Shown: one piece after another, positions 21,027 through 32,485 of the stretch
Layout: each line of letters begins with the position of its first letter
Numbering within the stretch: position 1 is the first letter of the stretch
Source of the DNA: Branchiostoma floridae
Lineage: Eukaryota > Chordata > Leptocardii > Amphioxiformes > Branchiostomatidae
Reading direction: 5' to 3'
NCBI RefSeq assembly: GCF_000003815.2
Contig: NC_049993.1
Location: 7,295,089-7,359,088 of the forward strand
Length of the DNA stretch: 64,000 bases
Translations under genes and position numbers: made by a program
The notes under the pieces: model-generated
The model's database searches: none
Seen by the model: only the letters and a program-made list of their open reading frames with translations
What the model was told of the DNA's origin: nothing

Positions 21027-23881
21027 TTAGATGATGACAAGTGCATCGTCAAGTGGCACTGTCTCTGACTCTCCAATGAGCTGTAGGAGTGAAGCTGCTG
21101 CATTTCCTGACTCTTGGGAACCATGTTCCATGGAACTTCCTGAGCCTTGGAAACCTTGTTTCATGTTCATTTGTCCGGCACTTCTCGAGTCTTGGGAACC
21201 ATGTTTCATCTTCATGTGTCTGGTGAGGCATTTTTGACGACTGAACGGCCAGTTGCACACCTCACACCTGTAGGGTTTCTCACCTGTGTGGATGCGCCTG
21301 TGTAAGGTCAGAGCAACCAAGTGGTGGAATGCTTTGCAGCACTCCTCACACACGAAGGGTTTCTCCCCATGAGTTACTTCATGTCTTGTCAGATCAGATG
21401 GCTTACTGAACTGCCTGCTGCATTCCCCACACTTGTAGGGTTTCTCTTCTGCATGGATCCTCAAAAAGTGATGCTGGAGATCATTCTTGCGAAGAAATTG
21501 CCTGCTGCACTTGTCACACATGTAGGGTTTTTTCCCTGTGTGAATCATTCTGTGCTCCTTTAGACGATTTGGACAATAAAACTGCTTTTTGCACGTCTCA
21601 CAGCTGTAAGGTTTCTCATTGGAAATTGTGTGAGTCTTTAAGTGAGTCTTCAGACTATACAAATAACGAAACTGAGACCCACACTTCTCACAGACGTAAG
21701 GTTTCTCCCCAGTATGTATTTGCTTGTGTCTCTTCATATTAGACAGCCGACTGAACTGCTTGCTACACTCCTCACACTTATAGGGTTTCTCCCCTGTATG
21801 AGTGCGCTTGTGTGTCTTCAGAGCGAATGCTGTTTCAAAATGGATACTGCACTCCTCACAAATGTGTCTCCTTAGTACGTAAGGTTTCTCTGTGTGGATG
21901 CGCATATGCAACCTCAGATTTGCCTTGCTATTGAACTGCTTGCTGCACACCTCACACCTGTAGGGCTTCTCCCCTGTGTGAGTGTACAAGTGCTTCTTCA
22001 GATTTCCCTTTTTACTGAACTGTCTGTTGCACTCCTCACATGTGTAGTGCTTTTCCCTTGCATGAATAGTCTGCTTGTGTCTCTTCAGATGGCCCTTCCA
22101 ACTGAACTGTCTGCTGCACTCCTCACACGTGTAGGGCTTTTCCCTTGTATGACTCTGCTTGTGTCTCGTTAGATGGCACTTCCTACTGAACTGTCTGTAG
22201 CACTCCTCACACGTGTAGGGCTTTTTCTTTGTACCGGTATGATTAATCTGCTTGTGTCTCTTCAGATGGCCCTTCCCACTGAACTGCCTACTGCACTGAT
22301 CACACCTGTATGGTTTCTCCCCTTTGTGAGTCAGCTTATGTTGCTGTAGAAGCTTTCGATCAATGAACTCCTTGCTGCACTTCTTACACTTATAGACTTT
22401 CTCCTTTGTTTGAGTGCACATGTGTTTCTTCAGATCATTCGGCGTACTGAACTGACTGCTGCATTCCTCACACTTGTAGGACCTTTTCCTTGTATGATGA
22501 ATCTTATGTTTCTGCATACTGCTCAGGTCACTGAGCTGCCTGCTGCACTCCTCACCATTGTAGGGTTTCTCCCCTGTATGAGTGTTGTTGTGTTGATCTA
22601 GGAGACATGGCTTACTCAACTGTTTGCTGCGATCCCCAGGGTGTTTCCTGTGAGGATGTCTGTCCTTGGGGGAGCTCTGATCAGATGGTGCTGCTGCAGC
22701 CTGATTGTCTTCCTTCTGATGCACTTCTGATGAGGATTCCTTGAGCAAAGAGAAATAGAATATAAACATGTCTTAATGTTTTGTTTTTGCTAAGTCTAAC
22801 TTTTATCCATTATACAGCATTAGAACGAAACCTAGTTTGTTTGTTTTTCAGAAGATTTTACATTCAAAAGCTTTGTTTTAGTTTATCAACTCTCAGTAGT
22901 AATATTCAATTTAAATATATAAAAATTCACCTCATTAGTTGGTGTACACCATGATACTGGATCCTGTGCTGCTTCTTCATCTTCTTGTAAGATGTCTTCA
23001 TCACCACAGTCATCACTGTCTCCTCCTATCTCTCTTTCCATCATGTCACCTGACTCCTTCTTCTCTATCATTCCCTTCTTCTTTTGTGAATTCTGTCCCA
23101 TCCTCACATAGGTGGCAGGACAGGTGGTATCAGTTGCCATGGGAACCTCAATTGCAGGCACTTTCTGTAGACAGCCTTGTGCAAAATCCAAGACATAGGA
23201 AGGCCTAACAGTAGTAACAGGTTCAGATCTGACTTTACTCTCAGACAGTCCTCTTTCTGTGGAGGTATGGTCTCTAGCCTTTGGAACAGAAGGTTTGGCA
23301 GGTGAAGTTGTCGAGTGTTGTATTGTAGCAAAGTTTGCTGTGTTACCTGCAGGTACCTTGTCAGTGCTGGTAGTTGTATCCATCATGTTTGTGGACCCAG
23401 AAATGTTGCCTTCATCCACCACTGACCTCTCCTTGTTGGTGTTTTCTTTATTTGTCTGCATATTGTTTGTGGCCTGAGGTTGGGGGGTGGCACATAGTTG
23501 ATTTGCAGACTCCTCCGCACTTTTCATACATATTTCTTGGCCATGCTCTTGTGGAGCAGAGTCAACCAGTTCTTCTGAGGTTATACTAACTTCTTCATGG
23601 GTTTCTCCACTGTCTTGCTGTGGTAGGGTGCAGACTGGGTTTCCTGACCCAGTTGTGCATGTGCTTTCTTGTCCACTTCCATCAGCCTCGCTGTACTCTA
23701 ATGTCATGAGGTTGTGCAGGAAGGTGACCAGGTCGTGCTTGTCAATGCCCTCACTGGTTACCTCAATCTTACGCCGGCGGAGCTCCAACATGACCTCCTC
23801 CATGTAGAGCCTGGGCAACACTGCCAGGGAAACCTCCTTACACAGGCCATGCAGGCCTTTGGTAACTAGAGATATGGGCAT
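21027..23881 (-). CDS. C2H2 zinc-finger protein, copy 2 (17 finger positions, 887 aa)
   Basis: Coding exons read leftwards: 23881-22931 (317 codons) and 22739-21027, joined in phase by GT-AG. The N-terminal block (GLCKEVSLAVLPRLYMEEV) is almost identical to copy 1, and the acidic motif reads GGDSDDCGDEDILQEDEEA. The linker between them is divergent. There are 14 intact fingers. The first three positions are degenerate: one has lost its cysteines, one has GEEC for CEEC, and one ends in Gln instead of His. The C-terminal HMNMEHGSQ repeats are decayed, with one HGSQES copy surviving. An upstream in-frame ATG at 23965 exists, but the start at 23881 aligns with copy 1. It is a paralogue formed by tandem segmental duplication. 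The function is probably transcriptional regulation, with a different DNA target from copy 1. Confidence 0.9.
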
Positions 23882-24400
23882 GGTGTGGACAGGGTCACAG
23901 GGATGAGTACAACTCAACCACACTTTTGCTGTAGCACCCTGAGGTCTCTGTAACACAAACCACACAGAATTTAGTCCATTGCATTGTTTAAAATCAAATC
24001 ATGCATGTGCGTGTGACGGGAATTCTGGGTTACAATATTCGACTCTGTGAAAGAGATTATACACTGTAGAAACAGGGCTTTGAGCTTCCATCAATCTCTA
24101 CATCTTTGTTCACTTTTACTTTTTAATCATTCAAACAAATAACTTAATAGATATGCCAATTTTTACGGTTGCGGAGAACAAGAACTTTGCATAAAACTGA
24201 GGTCAGAGATTTCCGTGATCGCAGTTCGACACCAAAATCTCGGTGTGTAAGGACCTAAACGTACCTATAGGTTATGCTGGATACAGACGTGTCTTGAGTG
24301 GAGAGTTATGACCTATAAGTTGAGTATAAAACCTTTTAAATCTCAGATTACTCACTTAATAATAATTTTGGCTCCACGTTTGGAAGCAACCCTTGGTTCT
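23882..24400 (-). other. 5' UTR exons and intron of zinc-finger copy 2
   Basis: The acceptor side (exon end at 23946) and a donor after 24265 (ACCTATAG then GTACGT) match the structure upstream of copy 1. They place a non-coding first exon between 24265 and the promoter near 24400. No coding sequence was seen. Confidence 0.5.
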
Positions 24401-24402
24401 GA

Positions 24403-24430
24403 TCGAACTTCCGGTCACCCGAAGTAGAAC
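24403..24430. promoter_or_regulatory. Zinc-finger-side half of the split bidirectional promoter
   Basis: CTTCCGGTCACCCGAAGT matches the intact promoter copy at 16231. The sequence then breaks at 24430 where the foldback element begins, and homology resumes at 25341-25390 with GTGGAACTGTGGGTAAAAA and ATGGCCGCCCCC on the WDR83 side. Confidence 0.6.
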
Positions 24431-25340
24431 GGGACAGTCTTAATACCGGAAAACACAGGAAACCACAGTTAACCACCGGAAACCACCGGAAAACACATGA
24501 AGGAGTGTATAATCTACTTGAATACAGTATGTTTTGATGAGTAAACATGACAGGTCGCTATGTTTTTGCACAGAAATATCTACATATGGGCCCTGGAATG
24601 AAGAAATCGTCAGAAAATGCATGAGACGACGGGCCGGACCGACGCCACCCGGCGGCCATGTTTGTTTGTTTAGCGGGGTCTGATACTTTCACAACAAGAC
24701 AGCTGATATCTACCGAATTTCAGTGCAAAAATCTGTTATATATTGGCATAAATATAATATATATGAATCTACTCTGTTTGTGATAAGAATCTGTTTTCTG
24801 TGTTTCTTAATAAAGCTTGCTTCTTCTAGCCGTCAACGTTACATAATTTTGCACAATCAGCACGTCCAGTCCGCCGGGTGGCGGCGGCGGTCCGGCCCGT
24901 AGTCTTATGCATTTTCTGACGATTTCTTCATTCCAGGGCCATATGTAGATTATTCTGTGGCAAAACATAGCGACCTGTCATGTTTACTCATCAAAACATA
25001 CTGTATTTCAGTAGATTATACACTTCTTCATGTGTTTTCCGGTGTTTAACTGTGTTTTCCTGTGTTTTCCGGTAAAAAGGCTGACCGAAAAATACAACTG
25101 TTTTCAACAGACAAAAAAAACGCCGGGTGGCGTCGGTCCGGCCCGTCGTCTCATGCATTTTCTGACGATTTCTTCATTCCAGGGCCATGTGTAGATTATT
25201 CTGTGGCAAAACATAGCGACCTGTCATGTTTACTCATCAAAACATACTGTATTTCAGTAGATTATACACTCCTTCATGTGTTTTCCGGTGGTTTCCGGTG
25301 GTTAACTGTGGTTTCCTGTGTTTTCCGGTATTAAGACTGA
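24431..25340. mobile_element. 910-bp foldback element with about 220-bp inverted arms
   Basis: The left arm (24435-24655) is a near-perfect reverse complement of the right arm (about 25121-25339). The tips are CAGTCTTAATACCGG and CCGGTATTAAGACTG. A second copy of the right arm in the same orientation lies at 24872-25079. The element is flanked by CCGAAGTAGAAC at 24419-24430 and 25341-25352, a 12-bp duplication. The arms carry clusters of TTTCCGG/CCGGAAA, which are potential ETS sites. No transposase is encoded. The arms are highly similar, so it inserted recently. The superfamily is not identified. Confidence 0.85.
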
Positions 25341-25464
25341 CCGAAGTAGAACTGTGCCCGTGGAACTGTGGGTAAAAAACATGGCCGCCCCCAGTAAATA
25401 TTTTCCGTCTTTGTTGCTGCATTTATAGATATTTATCCGATTTCGTGAAACTTGCACAAAGAAG

Positions 25465-28400
25465 ATGGCGACTACACTCCCAACTAAGGTTGCAAGAACG
25501 CTTGAGTGTAAGCAGGGAGCAGTAAGAGCAGTCAGATTCAACGGTATGTAGCAGAATTTCATCCTTGGATGTAGGGAATACCCCCCTCCCATTTGATTTG
25601 TTTACATGCATCGCAATGTATGTTTACACGCCTCGCAATATATGTTTCGTTCCATATATCTTGCCTTTGTTAGGATTCCGAAACTGAAGTCGGAATAAAA
25701 TGAAAATCATTTGAATGTTTGGTCTTCATGCCTTGCATTGGTTCAGGAATCGAATATTGCTGAGAACAAGGAGTTTGTAATATATGTAGACCTCCAGTTG
25801 CTCAGAAAGAAACAAACATGACGACACCGGGGATCGAACCCGGGGCGGCGGATTACAAGTCATGACCGCTATCGCTGTCGCCACAAAAGCTGTAGAGCAG
25901 TTGGGCAAGGACGGTAGGCGGTATTTGAACACCACTGTTACAGCAGCACAACAGGTCGAACTTCAGAAAATATGTCTGTTGAAACCCCGTTACCATGTCA
26001 TTGATGGGACTGTGTGATGAAGGTTGTGGTGTGAACGGATCTGAACTCTCGCCTATACTTCAGGCGAATATACAAATGCGAGCTGTTTCTCTAGTAGGAG
26101 TGTCAGACTATTCTGTAGAGAAATGATCAAAGGCTCAAACATTGCTAGATTAGGAAGCTTACTAGTAGGGGTACCACCACCAAGCTAATGTAGGGCTGTA
26201 CTGTAAGTCTGTTACTACATGTCCCACCTACATGTACTTCCCCAGATGATGGGAACTACTGCCTGACATGTGGCAGTGACAAGTCCATCAAACTGTGGAA
26301 CCCACACAAGGGAACCCACATCATGACGTACACTGGACATGGCTATGAAGTCCTGGATGTTGCTGCGTAAGTATCATTGGTTGGTTTATTGAGATACCCG
26401 TTAGCTCAGATTGAGCTTATCTTTCAGGGCTCATACAAATAAAGAAAAACATATATACAAATAAGTAAGTATCATGTTCATAGCTTTTTTCATTGAGTGC
26501 TACTCTAGAATACACTCTGGTGGTGCGAAAAGGGACACATCATCAGTGATGAACCCAGTTTCAGGTCTAATCAGACACCCTCTCCTGGGCGACCCAGCTG
26601 AGGTTGATCATTCCCTGACTTGTGTCCGTGTGGCTTCCACGGCTCCCCATTTATGTGTTTTCTTCTCAGGTCATGTGACAACAGCCAACTCACATCTACT
26701 GGGGCAGACAAGATGGTAATATTATGGGATGTCTCTACAGGGAAGATGGTGCGAAGGTTCAGAGGTCATGTTGGGGTGAGTCTCCTTTGTAATAGAAACA
26801 GTTGTGAATTTCATGTACATTTACATGTATATTCTGTATATGTTAATTAATATTGTTATGTTCCTGTGTGTCATGTAGTTTCGTCCATTTATGAATGTTT
26901 ATAAGGACCACAGGAACAGAAGCTGTAATGTACATATATATTTTTAAGCTAGATTTGAATAAATTCAAAATAGTTCAGAATAATTTTTGATATTATGAGT
27001 ATTTAAAACCTAATGTGTTCCCAACATATTTCCAGCGTGTGAACTGTGTGAAATTCAATGAAGAGTCAACTGTCATTGCATCAGGTATGTGAACACACTA
27101 GGATGGTGCCTCAACTCTTGAGTTGAATTTTTTAAGATGCCCTTTTGCACATTTTCAAGGATAATCTTCTTGAGGACATCTGGACAGAAAGTCGGACAGA
27201 AATTCAGTTCTAGGCCTTGCCAGCAGTTTAGTCCATTTCTTTATGTTATACAAAATTTATAACCACCCCCAACTACTACTAGCACATTTTTTTTGGTACA
27301 CTTAATTCAGAATCTGTACTACGGTACCTGAATCTGTGCAAGATGCACATTGTGAACAGTTGAACTTGATGCAGAGAAGATTTCAGGAATAACCTCACCC
27401 TGTTTCCTATCCAGGATCCATTGACAACACCGTGCGACTGTGGGACTGCCGTGCCAAGTCCAAATATGACCCCATCCAGATTCTGGATGAAGCAAAAGAT
27501 GGAATTTTCAGCATAAAACTATCGGACCATGAAATCCTTACAGGGTCAAGTCTCTTCTCTATTTCAGGAGCTGGATGATGTTTTTGTCACTTTGTCCTTT
27601 CATTCATGTTGCAATTTGAACTGCTAGTATATATGTACATAGTTGCTGCATGAAGTTGTTTGAAGAAATTAATGGAGTTAAGTTGAAAGTTGGTCAGGGT
27701 TCTCTCCAGTGTGCATCTTCTGTCTATGGACATCAAAATCTTCACTACAACCTGCATAATATGGTGCTGGGTGGTATAGACTGGGCGTTGTAACACTGAT
27801 GATTCTTGATTGTGCACTTCAGGTCAGTGGATGGCAGAGTCAGGAGATATGACCTGCATGTGGGAGAACTCCTTGTGGACTACATAGGAAGTATGTGTTT
27901 ATTTCCTTGTTCTGTGAGATACAACTACCAACATGGGCTCATGGAAAATAATGTTCTTTATTGCCGACCAAGATATGTAGAATGTCAGCAGACAATTAAG
28001 TGACCTTCTGTCACATTCCTTAGGGCAATACTGACTGTTTTTTACTGCATATAATACATACAACCATGTGTATGTGACAATCCTTACATTTGTTCAGCGC
28101 TCTGTTAACTCATCCAGCTGTACCAAAGCTTCAGGTGAGATAGCCCTTAAAAAATGAGTACTACAATCCCTTTCATGTTACATCTTTTGTTTTTTCCTGC
28201 TTTTTACCTGCAGGCCCTGTGACCTGTGTGTGCTTCACCAAGGATGGCCAGTGTGTGCTGAGCTCAGCATTAGACAGTACCCTCCGACTGTTGGACAAGG
28301 ACACGGGCGAGCTGCTCGGGGAGTAAGTCAGACTAGCAGGGCTGTTTCCAGGACCTGCCCTTCTGTTCTGGGACGGAAAATGTCTCTCCTCCCAAAAACT

Positions 28401-30423
28401 CACCCCATCTGTCAAAAAAAAATCTGAATATGAAATTGGTCAACATGTATTTTCGTAAGCTTAAAATTACAGATTTAACAAAGAAAATAGAAAAAATGGG
28501 TGGGGCGGAACAAAATTCAAAGCTGGAGCCAGTCCTGTCAAACTGCAAAAAATATGCCATATTTCAAGCTGTTTTATTTCACCCCTTTCCCATGGAGGGG
28601 TCCATGTAAGCTTGCCTTGTTGTTTGGACATACAGACTGTAACCTTCTTAAGTTTTCTAAGTATCTGTAACCCTAAGACGTTGTCTTTGCCACTCCACTT
28701 TGAAGGATATCTCCAAATGTGCTCAGTGCAAGAAGGGGCAACCAAGTGATGTGTTGGTTTAAGATTTTTACCTCCATGAAATGTCATGGAGGTTATATTT
28801 TACCCTGCGTTTGTGTGTGTGTCTGTCTGTCAACAAGATAACTCAAGAACGGCTGGATGGATTGGTTTCATACTTGGTGTGTTGGTAGGGTGTGATGAAA
28901 GCTGAAAGTGATTAGATTTTGGGCCCCCTAGCGGCTTCCCTTGGTACTGCAGCGCAACTTCCGGTTTTGCTATCTCGTGTTCTGACCAAGCTATGGTCCC
29001 AATTTTTGGGTGTTAGATAGCTCTTGCGCTCAGGAATAAGTGACATAAGTTTGGGCCCCCTAGCGTCTAGTTTTGGGATAGCAGGGGCATTTTTGTCAAA
29101 AACTTCTGAAGACGATAACTCAAGAAGGGAACAGCGGATTTTCATGATTTTTGGTATGTAGGTACCTCAGACAATGTTGTACAAAATGAAATATTAATTA
29201 TGCAAAATTATATTACATTTGCATAATTAATGAGAATATTCTATCATAGCAGTTTTTTCTATGTATCTCTTGTCCCTGACGTGATATGGTCTTGACATTT
29301 TTGTGATAGATAGCCTTTGGTGTCATGACAAAGTGGGGCAAGTTTCAGCCCCCTAACATTTAATTTGGGAACTGCAGGGGCGTTTTTGTCAAGACATTCC
29401 AATGAGGATAACTGCAGAAAGGATTGACGGATTGGCATCATATTAGGCATGCGGGTACCTTAGGCAAAGATGTTCATAATGATATACATGTTATGCAAAT
29501 GAGAGCTTAATTTGCATAATTAATGAGGAAATTGTATAATTCCATTTTTTCAATAACTGGACTTCAATAAATGTAACACATGTTAATTATGATACATGTA
29601 GGTAGAATATAAGCAGATACCAAATCTGGTAATGAGGAACTATTTGCATAATTTATGTAAAATTGCAAAACCGCTGTATGATNNNNNNNNNNNNNNNNNN
29701 NNNNNNNNNNNNNNNNNNNNNNNNNNNNNNNNNNNNNNNNNNNNNNNNNNNNNNNNNNNNNNNNNNNNNNNNNNNNNNNNNNTTATGAAAGCTCTAAATT
29801 TTCATGGAGGTATGAGGTCGCCGAACTCTAGTTGTATCTATTCTCAGGTACACGGGTCACAAAAGCACAGAGTTTAAGACTGACTGCTGCCTCACCAACA
29901 GTGATGCTCATGTAGTCAGCGGCTCCGAGGATGGCAAGATTTACTTCTGGGACCTGGTAGATGTAAGTAATGGGATGTCTTTGTTTCTGAAGTCGTTTGC
30001 TCAGAATATAAGTCCATGCTTTCTCTCTGCATGAAAGTTCCTGCATTGCACAACTGTCTTAGATTGTAGCCTAAATCATGCTCCAAGCGGTCTGCAAAGT
30101 TACCTAAAGTAACTTCCACCAGAGATATGGTATATCATGGCTACCCTTTTTACTGACAGCTACTTGTAGGCTCGTATTTTACCAGCTTCGTTAATCTAGC
30201 TTTGTTCCTCTTTGCTCTGGAATAATGCTGTGTTCTTGTTCAGTTGTAAAAAAAATTTCTTTCATATTCTTTTTATTTTCAGGGCAAAGTTGTCCACACA
30301 CTTTCCAAGGCAGGAAAAGGTGTTGTCCATTCCCTGAGCTACCATCCCTCCCTCCCCTGCATGCTGTCAGCTGCTGAGAACCTGGTCAAGGTCTGGAGGG
30401 AGGAAGACTACCAAGAGGACTAG
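25465..30423 (+). CDS. WDR83 (MORG1) WD40-repeat scaffold, complete, 9 exons
   Basis: Exons are 25465-25543, 26246-26366, 26670-26775, 27036-27084, 27415-27544, 27823-27890, 28214-28322, 29848-29962 and 30283-30423. All are GT-AG and in phase, giving 305 aa (about 315 in human). The N-terminal ECKQGAVRAVRFN, the WD cores KLWNPHKG, ILWDVSTGK, RLWDCRA, YFWDLVD and KVWREE, and SVDGRVRRYDL identify WDR83. It forms a seven-bladed propeller. In vertebrates it scaffolds the ERK pathway and associates with spliceosomal complexes. It shares a promoter with zinc-finger copy 2 (head to head) and converges on the ARHGAP45-like gene. The assembly gap lies in intron 7, outside coding sequence. Confidence 0.95.
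25819..25882 (-). repeat. tRNA-derived sequence (Thr-TGT-like), probably SINE head or tRNA pseudogene
   Basis: On the minus strand GGCGACA and TGTCGTC can pair as a 7-bp acceptor stem. The T arm is CCGGGTTCGATCCCCGG with a B-box GGTTCGATCCC. The anticodon loop reads CTTGTAA (TGT). The anticodon stem pairs poorly and the D arm is short, giving 64 bp, so a working tRNA is unlikely. It lies in WDR83 intron 1. Confidence 0.5.
28337..28536 (-). mobile_element. hAT-like MITE, family member 1 (inverted)
   Basis: It begins CAGGGCTGTTTCCAGGAC and ends AAAGCTGGAGCCAGTCCTG. The reverse complement matches the elements at 41268, 44263 and 57218. It sits 14 bp after the exon 7 donor of WDR83. Confidence 0.7.
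28770..29811. mobile_element. Inverted-repeat element with internal tandem repeats, containing the assembly gap
   Basis: The tips ACCTCCATGAAA and TTTTCATGGAGGT bound an interior of two to three diverged copies of a roughly 290-bp unit. Recognisable pieces are GATAACTCAAGAA, GGTACCT and TTTGCATAATTAATGAG. The 100-N gap lies inside, so the true length is unknown. It interrupts WDR83 intron 7. Confidence 0.6.
29683..29782. other. Assembly gap of 100 N
   Basis: Exactly 100 ambiguous bases, the usual placeholder for a gap of unknown size. It falls within the tandem-repeat element of WDR83 intron 7, which probably caused the assembly break. Confidence 0.95.
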
Positions 30424-32485
30424 TCCACAGGCAGTTTTTTTTCATTGCTCCATTTTTTTTTTCTGGCACGGTCACATTCAATGTACGTCATAGGATTTTG
30501 ATGTTGTAGGATTTTCAAGCAGGCTGTGACAGAACCAACAAGGATGTTGACCTATTTTGTGTCATGGAAATCTTTTAGCTTCCTTAACCACAATATACAA
30601 ATGTACTCCTTAAAACTCTATATAATGCCTTTGCCTAAGTTTGCTTTATTCTCAAGTTACACATTGAAACGTTACATAGATGCATTCAGCACTGGAATGC
30701 TGTAAAAACGTCAGCTCTGGACTACTTGTGCTGTGGTTTGTAAAGAACTAGAATTTCCCAGTGTTCTAAGAAGTAAAAAGACAAGAACATTTTCTGAAAT
30801 AAATGGATTTATTTTTGTACAGGATAAATTAGTGTTGATGTTTTTTTTTTTACAAAAGGTGGTAGACAAAAATGAGTGAATAAAAAATGTATCTACAAAA
30901 GTTGCCTTCACTTTCATTGGAAGTTATACGAGTGGCAACCATAAACATGACCCCAATAAAATCAAGTCACCATCTGTTTCTATCTCCTAACAGTACTTTC
31001 CATAGTTACACACCTTTTCTCTTAACATTCTGTTTCTGTAGCAACATTCTATTTCCAGGGAACACATTGCCAAAACTACTGATCTGTAAAATACTTTGCC
31101 AGCTCTTGCAGGGAATGATAGTACCATGTATGTTGAAATTCACAGCCAAAGAAACCTTAGTAAGAAATCCGTATTGACTTGACTTTGCTTACCCTACATG
31201 CACCTGGAATGGCAGCTTCAAACTTCTCTCTCATCCTACCAATATGTCTAACAGGAAGTAAATGCTAGGTAATGTAGTCATGATCGGTAATACAAATGAC
31301 ACAGCTAGCTCTTGGGACACAAAGCATATAAAAGTTTCAAATGCCGTCAACCTCTGCTACATACAGCGTGCCAGGATTCCTTTGTTTACACATAGGCAGC
31401 ATCATGAATGTCATGGAATAAAGATGTGGAAGGTAGGTAAGTCCTATCAGCAACATTTCTCTCCTAACGTGTTCTAAATTCTCTCTGCTACAGTCAGATA
31501 CCTCTTAGATGATCATTGCAAAAAGATTTATCTCAGCAGTAAAGAAAACTAGCATTACCGGTATTGAGCAGGATTCAAATATGCATGAATACACATGACA
31601 AGGGTAACATCAACTCTCACAGAAAACTCTCAGGACAGTAGGCCAGTGAGGTAGTGGTAGTGTTGGGCACATATCAAGATTGAGAAGTACATGTAATATA
31701 ATAGTAGTTTTGCACATGATCAAAGGAAATATTGCCTTCTAACACTGGTGGGCTTTCTGAAGTACAGTGTGCATGGCAGTACTACAGTTATGCTTCAAAT
31801 ATTTCCTATGTCATGATTTTACAACACTCCCAACAGGCTTTCCATACAATACTCATACAGGCTCCAAAACTACATGCATTCCTTACTTCTAAGTCGAGTT
31901 ATTGCAGGAATTAAAATTTTTATGATACAGTTCCATACAGTGCATAATATCATATAAATCTATGTACAAAAGGCTACTACAGTGGACACAACTTACTTTG
32001 TACACAGGCCACTTGTATAAAAATGATAGGTTCTTGCTCTATAGATAGGCCATAAAGGATACATTGTTGTACAATGCATTTTAAGTACAATGGTCTTTTG
32101 GTCTCCAATCCTTGCTTACAAATACAATGGTGTATTAATAACAAAGAATACATTGATAGCAAGTGTCATGGAACATATAAAAAGTATAAAAGCCTTGACA
32201 TTCATGTTTTGAAATTTCTTTTTTTCTTTTCTGAGCTACGGATATAAATGATAAGTGTACTGTAAGTTCATATAGCAATACTCCTACCGAAATGGAAGTA
32301 CAAATTTTTTGCTGTATCGGATAAGGCACAGGAAATATTCATAGACATTGTAATTTATGGAATGACAATGTCAATGTACAGTTCTCCTAAAACAGTCGCT
32401 TTCACAGCAATAACTACTGTTCTAACGGTCCCCTTAGCATTCGATGCAGGAAATATTGCTCACTGAAAGCTTAGCCTCTAAATTC
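30424..32485. other. 3' UTRs of WDR83 (+) and the ARHGAP45-like gene (-)
   Basis: There is no coding sequence between the convergent stop codons. WDR83 would use the AATAAA at 30798. The RhoGAP gene could run to the TTTATT (AATAAA on the minus strand) at 30808, giving a 3' UTR of about 1.7 kb. The region is AT-rich without recognisable repeats. Confidence 0.55.
30798..30813. terminator. Convergent poly(A) signals
   Basis: AATAAATGGATTTATT reads AATAAA on both strands (30798-30803 on plus, 30808-30813 on minus). It lies 375 bp after the WDR83 stop. It is the first plus-strand signal there and a plausible distal signal for the opposing gene, so the two transcripts would overlap or abut tail to tail. 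Confidence 0.5.
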
